From positions 124,001 to 188,000 of the forward strand of contig DCYB01000010.1 of NCBI GenBank assembly GCA_002331385.1: a stretch of DNA of 64,000 nucleotides, read 5' to 3'. The translations under genes were made by a program, and so were the position numbers. Positions within the stretch are counted from its first letter, which is position 1. Every line of letters begins with the position of its first letter. The notes under the pieces are model-generated. The model ran no database searches and was not told the origin of the DNA. It worked only from the letters and a program-made list of their open reading frames with translations. This stretch comes from Comamonadaceae bacterium UBA2121 (GTDB lineage: Bacteria > Pseudomonadota > Gammaproteobacteria > Burkholderiales > Burkholderiaceae_C). Positions 23,201 to 31,800 of the stretch are shown piece by piece.

Positions 23201-24293
23201 CGATCTGATCGTGTCGCAGCAGAACGGCAAGATGGTCTACGTGCAGAACAATGAGGCCATCGCCAAGGGATCGGCCATGCACCTGCACATCGTTGACAGC
23301 GAAGGCATCAACGTCTACTACGGCAACACCGTGCAGTTGTACGACTCGAATGGCAAGCTGGTGGCTGCGCAGATCATCAATCCGCAAGCAGGTTACGGCT
23401 TCAACGACACCTCGGCTATCGTCAGCTTCTACGGTCTGGATCCGCAGGAAACCTACACAGCCAAGTTGCTGAAGGTGACCAACGGCATCTCGGCCAACGA
23501 GAGCTGGACAGATCTGGTGGCGGGTGATGGCAAGGATGCGTTCATGCTGACGGCCAAGGCAGCCACAGGTGGGGACACCGCGAAGCTGTCCGGAACGGGC
23601 TACAACGACACGTTCATCGCTGAAGAAGGCACCTACATCTATGACGGTGGTGGTGGCTGGACAACGCACAGCCATCTCGAGTCGTGGAACAAGACCGGTG
23701 GCATGGACGTGGTTGACTTCCGCAACGCGACATCCGGCGTCAACGTGGATCTGAGCAAGACAGGAATGCAGTTCACTGGCTACAACGTGGCGCAACTGGT
23801 CGACATCGAAGGTGTTACCGGTTCCGATCATGCTGACGTTCTGGTTGGCAGCCTGGGCGACAACATCATCGAAGGCCGCGGTGGTGATGACCTGATCTCC
23901 ATTGGCAACGGAGGCAAGGACACGCTGATGTATCGCGTGCTCGACAAGCTCGATGGCACGGGCGGCAATGGATCAGACCAGATCAACGGCTTCTCCGTGG
24001 GTGCATGGGAGTCCAGCGGTACCTCGGATCGCATCGATCTCAGCGAACTCCTGATTGGCTACCAGCCCATCACCAAGGGCGAGCATGCGGCGCGCTACAT
24101 TGACGGCGTCGCAACCATCAACCATGGTGACAAGATCGCCGACTACCTGCGCGTCGAAACGACTGCTACGGGTACGGAGCTGCAAATCGATCGCTATGGT
24201 GATGGTATCAACTACACGTCTCTGCTCACGCTGAACGGCGTGCACACAGACTTGGCCACCCTGTTGGCCAACCACCAGATCACACTCGTGTGA
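11268..24293 (+). CDS. Giant BapA/LapA-type repeat adhesin, probable type I secretion substrate
   Basis: A 4341-residue surface protein. Start: ATG at 11268 with GGGAG five bases upstream; an in-frame upstream extension lacks such a site. Order of parts: BapA-like N-terminal domain (residues 1-130); hydrophobic segment LAGLTIAAIAANQLLGG (about 136-152); three Ig-like domains (about 155-425); then five copies, the last partial, of a six-module Ig-like block starting near residues 432, 1062, 1686, 2312 and 3095; a Pro/Glu-rich hinge inside copy four (about 2413-2555); an FG-GAP/VCBS-like region (about 3630-4000) with loops such as DLNGDGAVD and DFNGDGYMD; and an RTX-type end (about 4180-4341) with GSLGDNIIEGRGGDD. 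Cysteines are very few. Family knowledge: such proteins are exported by type I systems and mediate biofilm attachment. No exporter or LapD/LapG-like gene lies in the window. Confidence 0.93.
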   Translation: MSASTQPVDISVLGKKSAVSKYGVGPEITLNEPSIVQIAITRADIREIGRQGDDLILTLIDGQVVTVTGYFQTVDGQQSHVVLLDEMEGLWLLNTGEVEEDGVMPFGFTNLQSIDPLLDSQPAEERDAVLGVWHSALAGLTIAAIAANQLLGGPDPVPTKPKNATVDLVNGVDPITGTAEPGMTVTVILPDGKELVTIAGSDGHYSIPNPGLSHGDEIQIVVTSPEGVDSDPITAIVDALAPDKPVVEPVNAQDDIVVHAEPGSKVTVKFPDGSEQSVEADEDGNAVIKNPGLEDGDKLTVTATDPAGNSSEPTEAVVDAAPPVLTITDDVSEMVGVDGSVTFTFTFNEDVVGFDASKIKVTGGTVGEFTAVSGSVYTLVVTPPAGSEGEITVEVAEGAAHDAAKNPSKAAEATQAYDTIAPSIDALKELDLWDDVGPVQGKIVSGDTTDDNKPEYKGKVDPTDVTRVQVLDNGKVIGTADVAADGSWSFEPKLPLAAGPHVFQVRLMDAAGNLSETSPELPFTLIGPAPAAPAITGIYNDEGDALLNIQPGMPANDATPMLKGTATPGTTIKVYDGDKLVGSTEVDADGMWTLNTSELADGNHQLTATATDGAGQVSEPTGEYLVVIDTVAPAQPDMVEAIDSVGDKIGPINVGDTVDDWAPEFKGKGDPGDTVTLYDNGKIIGSTVVGKDGLWSITPADSLAEGPHSITTTLTDRAGNTSEPSEALTFNVDTSGVELVVKHVMDDVGSITGAIPNGGVTDDTTPTFEGRATPGAEVRILEGDKEIASAKADDQGNWSITLPEQPEGEHHYTVVALSVAGNEVKEPFSLTVDTTPSSVPSIGSVLDDVGSKQGELQSGDTTDDTTPQLKGKGTPGDTINIYDNGELVDSTIVDGDGNWSYTIHPALTHEGEHEFTTSSVDAAGNESDRSPGFTIQLDVTPPDVSGVVVDVDDVTEDNVLNAKESQSDVTLTGSLSEVPDDVTDTQIVVTVNGVDYKATIDGDRWSVDVPGSGLLADSDQQIDVVASFSDAAGNAAQKVLDKGYDIDVTPPNLDELLFEYRLMDDVGEKQGEILNGDITDDSKPRYIGKTDPQEVATVEVLNKGVVIGVAKVEPDGTWWVEPNSPLAAGPHSFQLRAIDAAGNESLLTKPLEFTVLGAAPQAPSITGVYDDNDGNIQPHQPTKDSTPTLKGTAALGTIVKVYDGDTLVGSAEVDGKGNWSISTDVLKDGLHELTATATDGAGQVSERTGIYPVLVDTLAPERPDMIEAYDHVGDKTGLIAAGDTVDDWAPELKGKGEVGATVTITDNGKVIGTTVVGADGTWSLKPAQALGEGAHSISVTLTDKAGNTSESSDPLTFTVDTSGLELVIVEVLDDVGTIRTPISDGGATDDTTPTFVGRATPGATVSIYESGTLIKSVKSDGSGHWSIELPAQSEGSHSYTVKAESASGNVSEVPYTLTIDTTPSTIPVITEIHDSVGSVQTPITNGGVTDDTTPELFGKGTAGDTINVYDNGSYVGSTVVDQNGEWNYVVHPALTNEGEHKLTATSVDAVGNESAHSDGFVIQLDVTPPDLSGTQLIVNNITDDNVLNAAELQGEITISGQILDVPSDVVNSKVVVSINGNKHVAEIVGDTWQVTAPGSELAAASSVEVTASFGDLAGNVAQLQSTKPYDISQLPPDASTLYDIVLWDDVEPKIGEINAGDLTNDSKPEYRGKAEIGKVAFVEILDNHVVIGKVPVAPDGTWSFEPELPLQQGEHSFTARPVDASNNVGPETSALPFGVVSVKPQAPSITGVYDDAGGNIQPDVPTKDSTPTIKGTAAPGTDVEVRDGNNKLIGSATVNSKGEWEMTVSSLDDGVNDLTAVAVDGAGQVSDPTSYSLIVDTIAPDKPSILDAIDDIGDTQGPIGSGGITDDARPEFKGKGEAGAVVTVFDNGEIIGTTTVDASGEWAFSPAKALTDGAHSITATLTDRAGNTSAPSSPFDVEVDTRNLELVITEVQDDHGTIRTPISDNGATDDTTPTFVGLATAGAKVTIYEGGTEVASTTADLDGHWSIELPVQSEGLHKYSIKALSSSGNTAEESFTLTVDTTPSSIPTIGSVHDNVGSIQKDLSPGDTTDDTTPALTGTGTPGDSVNIYDNGTKIGTATVGPDGKWDYTVHPAMTTEGEHKLTVTSVDAVGNESAHSDGFIIHLDVTPPDVSGVQIVVNGVTDDNIINAAESQGQIELTGSLQGLPPDVAESLVTITIDGTKHEAQVIGDAWSVTVPGSALASNPSGKFDVTVELSDAAGNSADLSTSKDYGVMTELPTAGDITALLLWDDVAPVEGEIVDGSATDDRVPTYSGKADPAKIAKVEILDHGKVIGFAEVKPDGTWSFEPGQELVGGMHEFQARPVDVAGNVGSATPSVSFDVLVTLPQPPTIGGLEDKEDLNTDGGGDHSPGLPPAPPPPLVPPTQPKPQVPETQEPEAPVEPEEPQVPIEPEQPAEPQIPVEPQQPEQPELPLLPEEEEEPEDVIPQDPPTGNIPELVPDGSEDDEENEQLLLEPEASEPPVLNDEEINMDLLTQAKMAKEFDNMGAYSDNARSTPTLVTRDTTPTLKGTATPGTLVTLYDILDSGEWIKVGSFTASAQGTWSITTTLLSESMHNFIATSTDAAGQVSAPSVEFKLLVDITPPERPGVPQVEDNSGDVVGTVVNGGVTDETQPLIRGQGEAGAKVKIFDNGQLIGNTVADSEGNWSYQPATPLTDGEHSITATLTDSAGNVSAASDPMKFTLDTTAVQLKITEVIDDVGEVTGTLANGAATDDATPTFKGEATAGSTVTIYEDGKVVASGTADAKGLWEIELPVQTDGKHAYTVKAVNAAGNEVTAEYQLEVDTVASSAPVIEGARDNVGPEQGDLVSASITDDATPELFGKAAAGETVRIHVNGTQVDAVTADASGQWTCTVDLAPFGDGKHQLTATSVDAVGNVSAPSAAFELTLDTAAPDVTNANLTINNVTEDNIVNQAESQGDITLTGKLTGVPADARDTSIIVSVNGQDYKATLDGTLWSVAVPGKALIDDPDLTVDVTANFQDEAGNIGKLNVSKTYETKAEPPAVGSVYDISLIDDVGLIQGPISEGAITDDREPTYIGKADHPEVAKVEVLDGGVVVGVVDVKSDGSWSFEPATSLHSGKHSFQARPIDYAGNVGTPSTPLSFEVAGAAPTPPFISGLDDDGALDAAVATFAAQDWKAQPFAAETRAGGEPDIITNKVTPTLKGTATPHTIVKVYDMLSATDWVLMGTTTADASGNWSLVTLELSEGMHNFIATSTDEAGQVSGPSFEFNVLVDITAPVSPEISEIYDDVGSVTGPVPDGGSTDDKLPTISGQGEAGAKVTVYDNGVVIGTATVDASGQWSMEPTKELAEGAHAITVKQTDKAGNVSVESDVTHFTVDSIAPALTSSIFYYDNVGEKQGQFGSGTTTDDRTPTLFGSLMGGLDAGDQVVVYDGSTLLGTAFVSGNDWRFDLPEALLDGTYHEFSVRVRDAAGNEGTAASLALNVALAIGVTEQTTTDTTPIIAGTISAEILPDEHVEVTINGVTYSSVDGAVAVDVASGTWYVQIPNESELGYGRYEVSTQLVSDTGDVALSGSGVVTIEPPVKSEVDTNWAYAAGETTNNTMLVGLNDDGLWTIGANRQIYSSTDVSDYNASMLVGIPKQKVDRTVVSMTAADFDRNGTADVFGTESRSDGNYQIMWRNTGNGYAAEQLSTGCETLYWGGVIAYDKTGDGYLDLAYGDRYGNSVTYISNDRGTLTPDGGKKGNAGMKSSKQDSYGELSAVDLNGDGAVDIVRHDSAQGKYALSVINNNGMGDLTPGQSIANVFYKNEKNSVTTASMTWADFNGDGYMDLYLATGRTHANGVIYYNDGAGNLRTQAAAVETPSTSIASAGFLSAAVDWNHDGRMDVIKLSPYGTMQTAKLFLNNEATMWTTKLLSASISNATGLATLDYNWDGARDLIVSQQNGKMVYVQNNEAIAKGSAMHLHIVDSEGINVYYGNTVQLYDSNGKLVAAQIINPQAGYGFNDTSAIVSFYGLDPQETYTAKLLKVTNGISANESWTDLVAGDGKDAFMLTAKAATGGDTAKLSGTGYNDTFIAEEGTYIYDGGGGWTTHSHLESWNKTGGMDVVDFRNATSGVNVDLSKTGMQFTGYNVAQLVDIEGVTGSDHADVLVGSLGDNIIEGRGGDDLISIGNGGKDTLMYRVLDKLDGTGGNGSDQINGFSVGAWESSGTSDRIDLSELLIGYQPITKGEHAARYIDGVATINHGDKIADYLRVETTATGTELQIDRYGDGINYTSLLTLNGVHTDLATLLANHQITLV
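12561..22140 (+). repeat. Higher-order Ig-like module array inside the adhesin
   Basis: Marker motif of module A (L/W-DDV-x-x-x-x-G-x-I) recurs at 12561, 14451, 16323, 18201 and 20550, giving spacings of 1890, 1872, 1878 and 2349 bases. Between markers the same six module types follow in fixed order, recognisable by D-D-T-T/K-P and G-N-W-S/G-T-W-S motifs. The fourth interval is longer because of an inserted Pro/Glu-rich linker. The fifth copy is incomplete: modules A to C, then diverged ones. Copies differ clearly at the base level. Confidence 0.88.
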
Positions 24294-24302
24294 TAGGGGT
24301 CG

Positions 24303-24338
24303 CGGCGGCCAGCGGCGGAATGCTGCCGCTGGCCGCCG
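24303..24338 (+). terminator. Strong hairpin after the adhesin gene
   Basis: A perfect 14-bp inverted repeat (CGGCGGCCAGCGGC / GCCGCTGGCCGCCG, 24303-24316 and 24325-24338) with an 8-base loop, ten bases after the adhesin stop codon. The following T run is poor (TACTTTG), so it may act as a stabilising 3' hairpin or a weak terminator. Confidence 0.6.
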
Positions 24339-24434
24339 TACTTTGACTCCGACCTGCGGGCCTGAGAAGGGACGGTAAGCGACTTTTCCACGGCAACGTA
24401 AGAGTGGCTTGACAGGTCAGAGGACAGTCCATGA

Positions 24435-24472
24435 AAAACGCCCGGTTTCGATAGAAGCCGGGCGTTTTCTTT
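24435..24472 (+). terminator. Rho-independent terminator downstream of the adhesin gene
   Basis: A 15-bp stem (24435-24449 with 24454-24468, one G-T pair) around AACGCCCGG, 4-base loop, followed by TTTTCTTTT. It can work in both directions because the left arm begins with A residues. The rest of the interval up to 24738 holds no gene that I can support. Confidence 0.8.
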
Positions 24473-24738
24473 TGCACACGATGAAGGGTGTGACAGGAGG
24501 AGCAATGAGGTCTGAACCACCAAAGTGAATACACCAGAGTGAACACGCTACATACTGAAGTGAGGTTCGATGTGATGCAGCGAATATGTCACCATGGGGT
24601 TGGAGGCCATGCTTTTGCGCGACTGGGCGGGGGCATGCTCATTGGCTCTGAATGGCCATGCCAAAGGGCGGGTGCAGCCGGGTCGCGCGTGTTGCGGCGA
24701 CCCGTTGAGTGGATGCGTTGTCTGGGATGTCCCGCTGC

Positions 24739-25098
24739 TTAGCCGCCGACTCCCAGCAATTCGACGTCGAATTTGAGCGTGGCATTGGGAGGAATCACAC
24801 CGCCAGCGCCGCGCGGGCCATAGCCCAGGCTGGAGGGGATCAGCAGCGTGCGCTGACCGCCCACCTTCATTCCGGCAACGCCTTCGTCCCATCCCTTGAT
24901 GACCATGCCCGCGCCCAGGGGGAACTCGAAGGGGTCATTGCGATCGCGGCTGGAGTCGAACTTGGCGCCTTGCTGGCCGTCGTTGTAGAGCCAACCGGTG
25001 TAGTGCACGCGCACGGGCGCTCCCGCCTTGGCTTCCGGGCCGTCGCCCACAACGGTGTCTTCGTACTGGAGTCCGGAGGGAGTGGTGGTAAAGGACAT
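24739..25098 (-). CDS. FKBP-type peptidylprolyl isomerase
   Basis: A 119-residue single-domain FKBP that isomerises proline peptide bonds. The family pattern is complete: VRVHYTGWL near residue 29, FDSSRDRNDPFEFPLGAGMVIKGW-type core around residues 47-71 (F-x-x-G-x-x-V-I-x-G-W), and RTLLIPSSLGYGPRGAGGVIPP near 83 with the aromatic and Tyr residues of the active site. There is no signal peptide, so it is cytoplasmic. It is the last gene of a minus-strand row after an HxlR-type regulator. Confidence 0.93.
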   Translation of the reverse strand: MSFTTTPSGLQYEDTVVGDGPEAKAGAPVRVHYTGWLYNDGQQGAKFDSSRDRNDPFEFPLGAGMVIKGWDEGVAGMKVGGQRTLLIPSSLGYGPRGAGGVIPPNATLKFDVELLGVGG

Positions 25099-25193
25099 GT
25101 GATTTTTCCTGTGTGTGAATGATAGGTGTTGGATGGCAGGATGCCGTTAGGGCCCGGGGCAGCGCGAGTGGCCCGGGCAGGTCAGAAGAAGAT

Positions 25194-25634
25194 TTATGCG
25201 TTAGTGCCCGGCGGCTTAGAGGGGTCTACGTAGCGATGCCCAGCGTCACCTGTTTCTGCAGCGGGTTGATCGTCCTTGCGGACTGCGCCCTCCTTGGGCG
25301 CCTCAGCGCCCGGCACTGTGCGGGGAAGGGTCTTGCGCGGATGCGCTGCAGCCCAACGTGCGGCAAATGGCTGTACGTCGGACAAACGCTTGAGCAGGTC
25401 GTGCCCGGTGGGCGTCACGGTATATCCGTCATTGCCGTGGGCCAGCAACCCGGCCTCGCGCAATTCCTTGATGCGGGTGTTCAGCGTGTTGGGGGTGATG
25501 CCGCCGACACTGTCCTGCAGCAGGCGGAATGTCTGTGGGTGCCCATCACGCAGGGCCCAGAGCACGCGCATCGCGTAGCGGCATTCCAGTCGCTCGAACA
25601 ATTGATTGACGGCGGCGTTGTCCTTGGAGCTCAT
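25194..25634 (-). CDS. HxlR-type winged-helix transcriptional regulator
   Basis: A 146-residue DNA-binding protein. The winged helix (residues about 8-90) contains the HxlR-like pattern ECRYAMRVLWALRDG, FRLLQDSVGGITPNTLNTRI and REAGLLAHGNDGYTVTPTG. The tail (about 100-146) is Pro/Lys-rich and looks disordered. The start at 25634 is chosen because AAGGAG lies about eight bases upstream; a longer in-frame extension has no such site. Target genes are unknown; the neighbours are panE-like and FKBP genes on the same strand. Confidence 0.82.
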   Translation of the reverse strand: MSSKDNAAVNQLFERLECRYAMRVLWALRDGHPQTFRLLQDSVGGITPNTLNTRIKELREAGLLAHGNDGYTVTPTGHDLLKRLSDVQPFAARWAAAHPRKTLPRTVPGAEAPKEGAVRKDDQPAAETGDAGHRYVDPSKPPGTNA

Positions 25635-25800
25635 GATCACTTCTCCTTGTGCAGGGGAAAGAGGCAGCCCGAGAAGCCGGTCCGGGGCAATCGAAAAGAG
25701 GTCCAATATAACTCTGATTTAATGTTGCTACAAGTTTAATAGCTTGTTTGCGAAGGGTGACTCACTGCAGGGCAGGCAAGGGCGTGTTCCCGCACGATGC

Positions 25801-26799
25801 TCAGGGTGTCGGCGCGTTCGTGCGCGTCGCAGGCATGCGCTGTGTCTGTGCCAGGCGCACCAGCACCAGCAAGGTCTGGTTAATGGGCGTCGCAATGCCG
25901 TGCACTTTCCCGCGATGTACGACGTAACCGTTCAGGTGGTCAATTTCCGTCAGCTTGCCGCGCGCCAGATCCTGAGCCGTGGAGGAGAGTTGCCCGGGCA
26001 TGGAGCCCGGCAGGTTGTGGACCATTTCACGCATGTTCGCGGGCAACGCAATGCCCTCTGCACGAGCGACGGCTGCGCACTCATCGATGATGTCGTCGAT
26101 CAGCGGATTCACTCCAACGTCTTGCGCCACTAGCCAGTCGTATGGCATGTGGGTCAACGCCGATAGGGCGTTGTATGCGCAATTGATGACCAGTTTGGCC
26201 CAGAGTGCATTGCGCACGTTGTCTGATACCTGCGCAGGAATGCCTGCCGCAGTGAACTGTTCTGCGACGGCCTGGCTGCGCGCTGAAGGGGCGATCACCA
26301 ACTCGCCGCGCCCGAAATGCCGAACATGGCCCGGCCCGGCCATCGCAGTCGCCACATACACCACGGCGGCGGCGACAGAGGGGGATTGCGCGTCGTCGCC
26401 CAGCATGGTCCGGGCGCGCTCATCGTTGTCCACGCCGTTTTGCAGCGTCAGCACCAGCGTGTCGTTCGTCAGATAAGGCTGGATTTGCTGCGCGGCCGTC
26501 TCCGTGTCCGTGGATTTCACGCAGAACAGCACCACGTCTGCGCCCTGAATGGCACTGACCTCGGTGCTGGCTTCCATGGGTACGTGCAGGTCTTCCTTGG
26601 CGGTTTGCAGGCGCAGACCGTTTTTTTGCACGGCTTGCACATGGGCCTGACGCCCGATCAGCGTGACCTTGTGCCCCGCGCGCGCCAGCATGGCGCCAAA
26701 GTAGCAGCCTACGGCGCCCGCGCCCATGACAGCGATGGACAGCAGCGGGGCGGAGGATGTGGGTGGGGACGCGTCAGCGGCTTGGGAAGTAGCGTTCAT
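25801..26799 (-). CDS. 2-dehydropantoate 2-reductase family protein
   Basis: A 332-residue NADPH-dependent reductase of the PanE/ApbA family, which typically reduces ketopantoate to pantoate in pantothenate synthesis. The nucleotide-binding VMGAGAVGCYFGAML is near residues 24-38, followed by LIGRQ. The C-terminal domain has the characteristic KLVINCAYNALSALT (catalytic Lys region) and a late NGYVVHRG segment. Several Comamonadaceae have more than one paralogue, so the exact substrate is not certain. The start at 26799 replaces a longer in-frame extension rich in Pro/Ser/Arg that looks spurious. Confidence 0.85.
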   Translation of the reverse strand: MNATSQAADASPPTSSAPLLSIAVMGAGAVGCYFGAMLARAGHKVTLIGRQAHVQAVQKNGLRLQTAKEDLHVPMEASTEVSAIQGADVVLFCVKSTDTETAAQQIQPYLTNDTLVLTLQNGVDNDERARTMLGDDAQSPSVAAAVVYVATAMAGPGHVRHFGRGELVIAPSARSQAVAEQFTAAGIPAQVSDNVRNALWAKLVINCAYNALSALTHMPYDWLVAQDVGVNPLIDDIIDECAAVARAEGIALPANMREMVHNLPGSMPGQLSSTAQDLARGKLTEIDHLNGYVVHRGKVHGIATPINQTLLVLVRLAQTQRMPATRTNAPTP

Positions 26800-26893
26800 G
26801 GTGAGTGCTTGCAGCGATGAAGGCGATGTCGCCACTATATCGTCATCGCGCTGACCTGTTACCCCGTACCTAGGACGATGTGCGGGCCAGCAC

Positions 26894-26929
26894 GAAAAAG
26901 CCCCGCAACGGCTAGGCCGGTGCGGGGCT
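26894..26929 (-). terminator. Rho-independent terminator of rpoD
   Basis: Read on the minus strand, AGCCCCGCA pairs with TGCGGGGCT (26921-26929 and 26899-26907) and is followed by a TTTTT run, about 60 bases after the rpoD stop codon. Confidence 0.8.
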
Positions 26930-26987
26930 GGGGTGCATGCGGAAGGCGGGCTGGACGCGCTGGACACGCGCCTGGCCGTGAGCCGGA

Positions 26988-29381
<2,394 letters not shown>

Positions 29382-29633
29382 GTATTACCTCGGGATCAAA
29401 AACGGACACAAAGAAAACGCAAGCGCCAACTTCCCGGCGCGGGCAGCACGGCGAAGGCGGTTACCTTCGCAGATGAGGATGAGATCCTCGCTGGCAAGAT
29501 GTCTGGGCGAACATTTGGTGTGCAGTCCTTGCGGTGGGGTAGGCTGTTGTGCGTGTGTGTCACGGGCGCCTGATCCGGAGGTGCTGCTGTCGCTCTTGCC
29601 GACAAGCCTTAGATTATACCTTTTGTGGCAATA

Positions 29634-31658
29634 TCAAGGGCTCGATGAGCGAGGGTTTTCCAGCGACTTGCGCCGCATTTGTAATTCTTTGTATTTTATC
29701 AAGGCCGCCGGATCGCGGCTGGCTTGCGCAATCAGCTCGTTTTCCTGTCGCATCAACTGGTCGATCAAAAGGCGGTTGAGGATGCCGCCCAGCTCACCAC
29801 GCAGTTCCGCGACGTCGCCTTCGGTCTGGGCGTGCGAGCCGCTCATGAGCTTGCGGATCACAGCTTCGTGTTCATGACCGGGCAGTGATTCCTGCAAAAC
29901 AGCCCACGATAGCGGGCCGTGTTCATGCAACTGACCTTCCAGCCACACGAAGATGGCGCCGTGCGGCGCGGGCAGGTCGCACAAGGTGGTGTGGTCCTCA
30001 AGTGTTAAGTCCTCCAGAAACTCCATGTGCGAAAGCACCAGGCGCAGGGCGTGGTCTTCCTTTTTTGCGACCGCATCGCGCGGCATGGGCGGCTGTGGCG
30101 GGGTGTAGGCATCCCGTCCCCAGCGCTTTTTCCAGCCACCGGGACCGCTCTTGCGAAACTCGCGTTGGGGGCTGCCAGAAGCGGGATAGCCGCCGGGCGC
30201 GGGCGCAGAGAACTGGCTTTCGCGCTCCCAGGGGGCCAGGTCGCCCATCATCTCCCAGGGCATTCCGTCGTCCATGGCGGCGCCATGTTCGCTGTGGTGG
30301 GCGTGCGCGCCCGGCCCGCGCACGTTCTGGTGCTGGGCTGGCGCTTCTGCCCACAACTGGCTCAGGTCGCTGGAGGATAACTGCCCCAGTTCGCCCAATT
30401 CACCCAGCAACTGGCGTTTGAGCGCGCCATCGGGCAGCGCGGTCCACAGTGGCCGGGCATTGGCCAGCATATGGGCGCGGCCCTCGGCGGTGCCCAGATC
30501 GCAGCTTTCGCCGGCGGATTCGACGAGGAACCGGCTCAGCGGCATGGCATCGTTCACATGGCGCGCAAAGGCGTCCGCGCCGTACTCGCGCACAAAGCTG
30601 TCGGGGTCGTGCTCACTGGGCAGGAACAGGAACTTCACGCTGCGTGTGTCAGTGGCATAGGGCAGGGCGCCGTCCAGCGCCTTGCGCGCGGCGCGACGGC
30701 CCGCGGTGTCACCGTCGAAGCTGAAGACCACCGTGTCCGTGAAGCGGAACAACTTGTGCACGTGGTCCGGCGTGCAGGCTGTGCCCAAGGTGGCCACCGC
30801 ATTGGGAAAACCCAATTGCGCCAGCGCGACCACGTCCATATAGCCTTCGGTGACGAGCACATAGCCCGCCTCACGGATCGCATTGCGCGCCTCATACAGA
30901 CCGTAAAGCTCACGGCCTTTGTGGAACACCTCGGTTTCCGGGGAGTTCAGGTATTTGGGTTTGTCGTCGCCCAGCACACGTCCGCCAAAGCCGATGCACT
31001 CGCCTTTCACATTGCGAATGGGGAACATCACCCGGTCGCGGAAGCGGTCGTAGCGTTTGCCGTCTTCCTCGCCGACGATCACCAGCCCGGCTTGCTCCAG
31101 CAGCGGGTCGTCGTAGCTCGCAAACACGCTGGCCAGATTGCGCCAGCCCTCGGGTGCATAGCCCAGGCCGTATTTCTTGGCGATGGTGCCGGACACGCCC
31201 CGGCGCTTGAAGTAGCCGATCGCGCGCGGCGAGTCGCGCAACTGCTTGCGCCAGGCATCTCCCGCCCTGTCCAGCACCTCGTTGAGCGTGGCCTGGCGCT
31301 TGCGCTGCGCGGCTGCGCGCTCGCGGTCCTGGGGCGACATGTCGTCATCGTCCGGCACCTGCATGCCCGCTTTTTGTGCCAGATCCTGAACCGCTTCGCG
31401 AAATCCCAGACCGGCGTGGTCCATGAGAAAGCCAATCGCATTGCCGTTTTTCCCGCAGCCGAAGCAATGGAAGAACTGCTTGGACGGGCTGACGCTGAAC
31501 GACGGCGATTTCTCGCCGTGAAACGGGCACAGGCCCATGTAATTGGCGCCGCTTTTTTTGAGCTGCACGTAGCTGCCCACGACGTCAACGACGTCGGTGC
31601 GCGAGAGGAGATCCTGAATGAATGACTGCGGGATGGACACGCCCGTATTCTCTCCCAT
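29634..31658 (-). CDS. dnaG: DNA primase
   Basis: A 674-residue primase that makes RNA primers for replication forks. The N-terminal CHC2-type zinc finger is clear: CPFHGEKSPSF and HCFGCGKNGNAI (residues about 41-70). The TOPRIM/RNA-polymerase core follows, with VTEGYMDVVAL and VFSFDGDTAGRRAARKAL carrying the acidic metal-binding residues. The C-terminal third is the DnaB-helicase-interacting region, linked by a Pro/Gly-rich spacer. The start at 31658 gives the conserved MGENTGVSIPQSFIQDLL; a longer frame upstream overlaps the divergent gene's leader and is rejected. No rpsU is directly adjacent. Confidence 0.96.
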   Translation of the reverse strand: MGENTGVSIPQSFIQDLLSRTDVVDVVGSYVQLKKSGANYMGLCPFHGEKSPSFSVSPSKQFFHCFGCGKNGNAIGFLMDHAGLGFREAVQDLAQKAGMQVPDDDDMSPQDRERAAAQRKRQATLNEVLDRAGDAWRKQLRDSPRAIGYFKRRGVSGTIAKKYGLGYAPEGWRNLASVFASYDDPLLEQAGLVIVGEEDGKRYDRFRDRVMFPIRNVKGECIGFGGRVLGDDKPKYLNSPETEVFHKGRELYGLYEARNAIREAGYVLVTEGYMDVVALAQLGFPNAVATLGTACTPDHVHKLFRFTDTVVFSFDGDTAGRRAARKALDGALPYATDTRSVKFLFLPSEHDPDSFVREYGADAFARHVNDAMPLSRFLVESAGESCDLGTAEGRAHMLANARPLWTALPDGALKRQLLGELGELGQLSSSDLSQLWAEAPAQHQNVRGPGAHAHHSEHGAAMDDGMPWEMMGDLAPWERESQFSAPAPGGYPASGSPQREFRKSGPGGWKKRWGRDAYTPPQPPMPRDAVAKKEDHALRLVLSHMEFLEDLTLEDHTTLCDLPAPHGAIFVWLEGQLHEHGPLSWAVLQESLPGHEHEAVIRKLMSGSHAQTEGDVAELRGELGGILNRLLIDQLMRQENELIAQASRDPAALIKYKELQMRRKSLENPRSSSP

Positions 31659-31800
31659 GCGGGACGTGCGGCCGGACAAGTGGTTTTCACTCAGTTTGGC
31701 GTCAGCCCGGCTTGATCTAATGCCGGTAGTCCATAGGCCAGCCAAATCGATGACACTTGTCGTCATCCCCGCGAGGGCCATCGAACCAACAGGAGATACC

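Noticed and set aside
12732..23831. Several very long minus-strand open frames opposite the adhesin gene.
   Set aside because: They are antisense shadows caused by the GC-rich, repetitive codon pattern; they have no domains and repeat with the same period as the sense modules.
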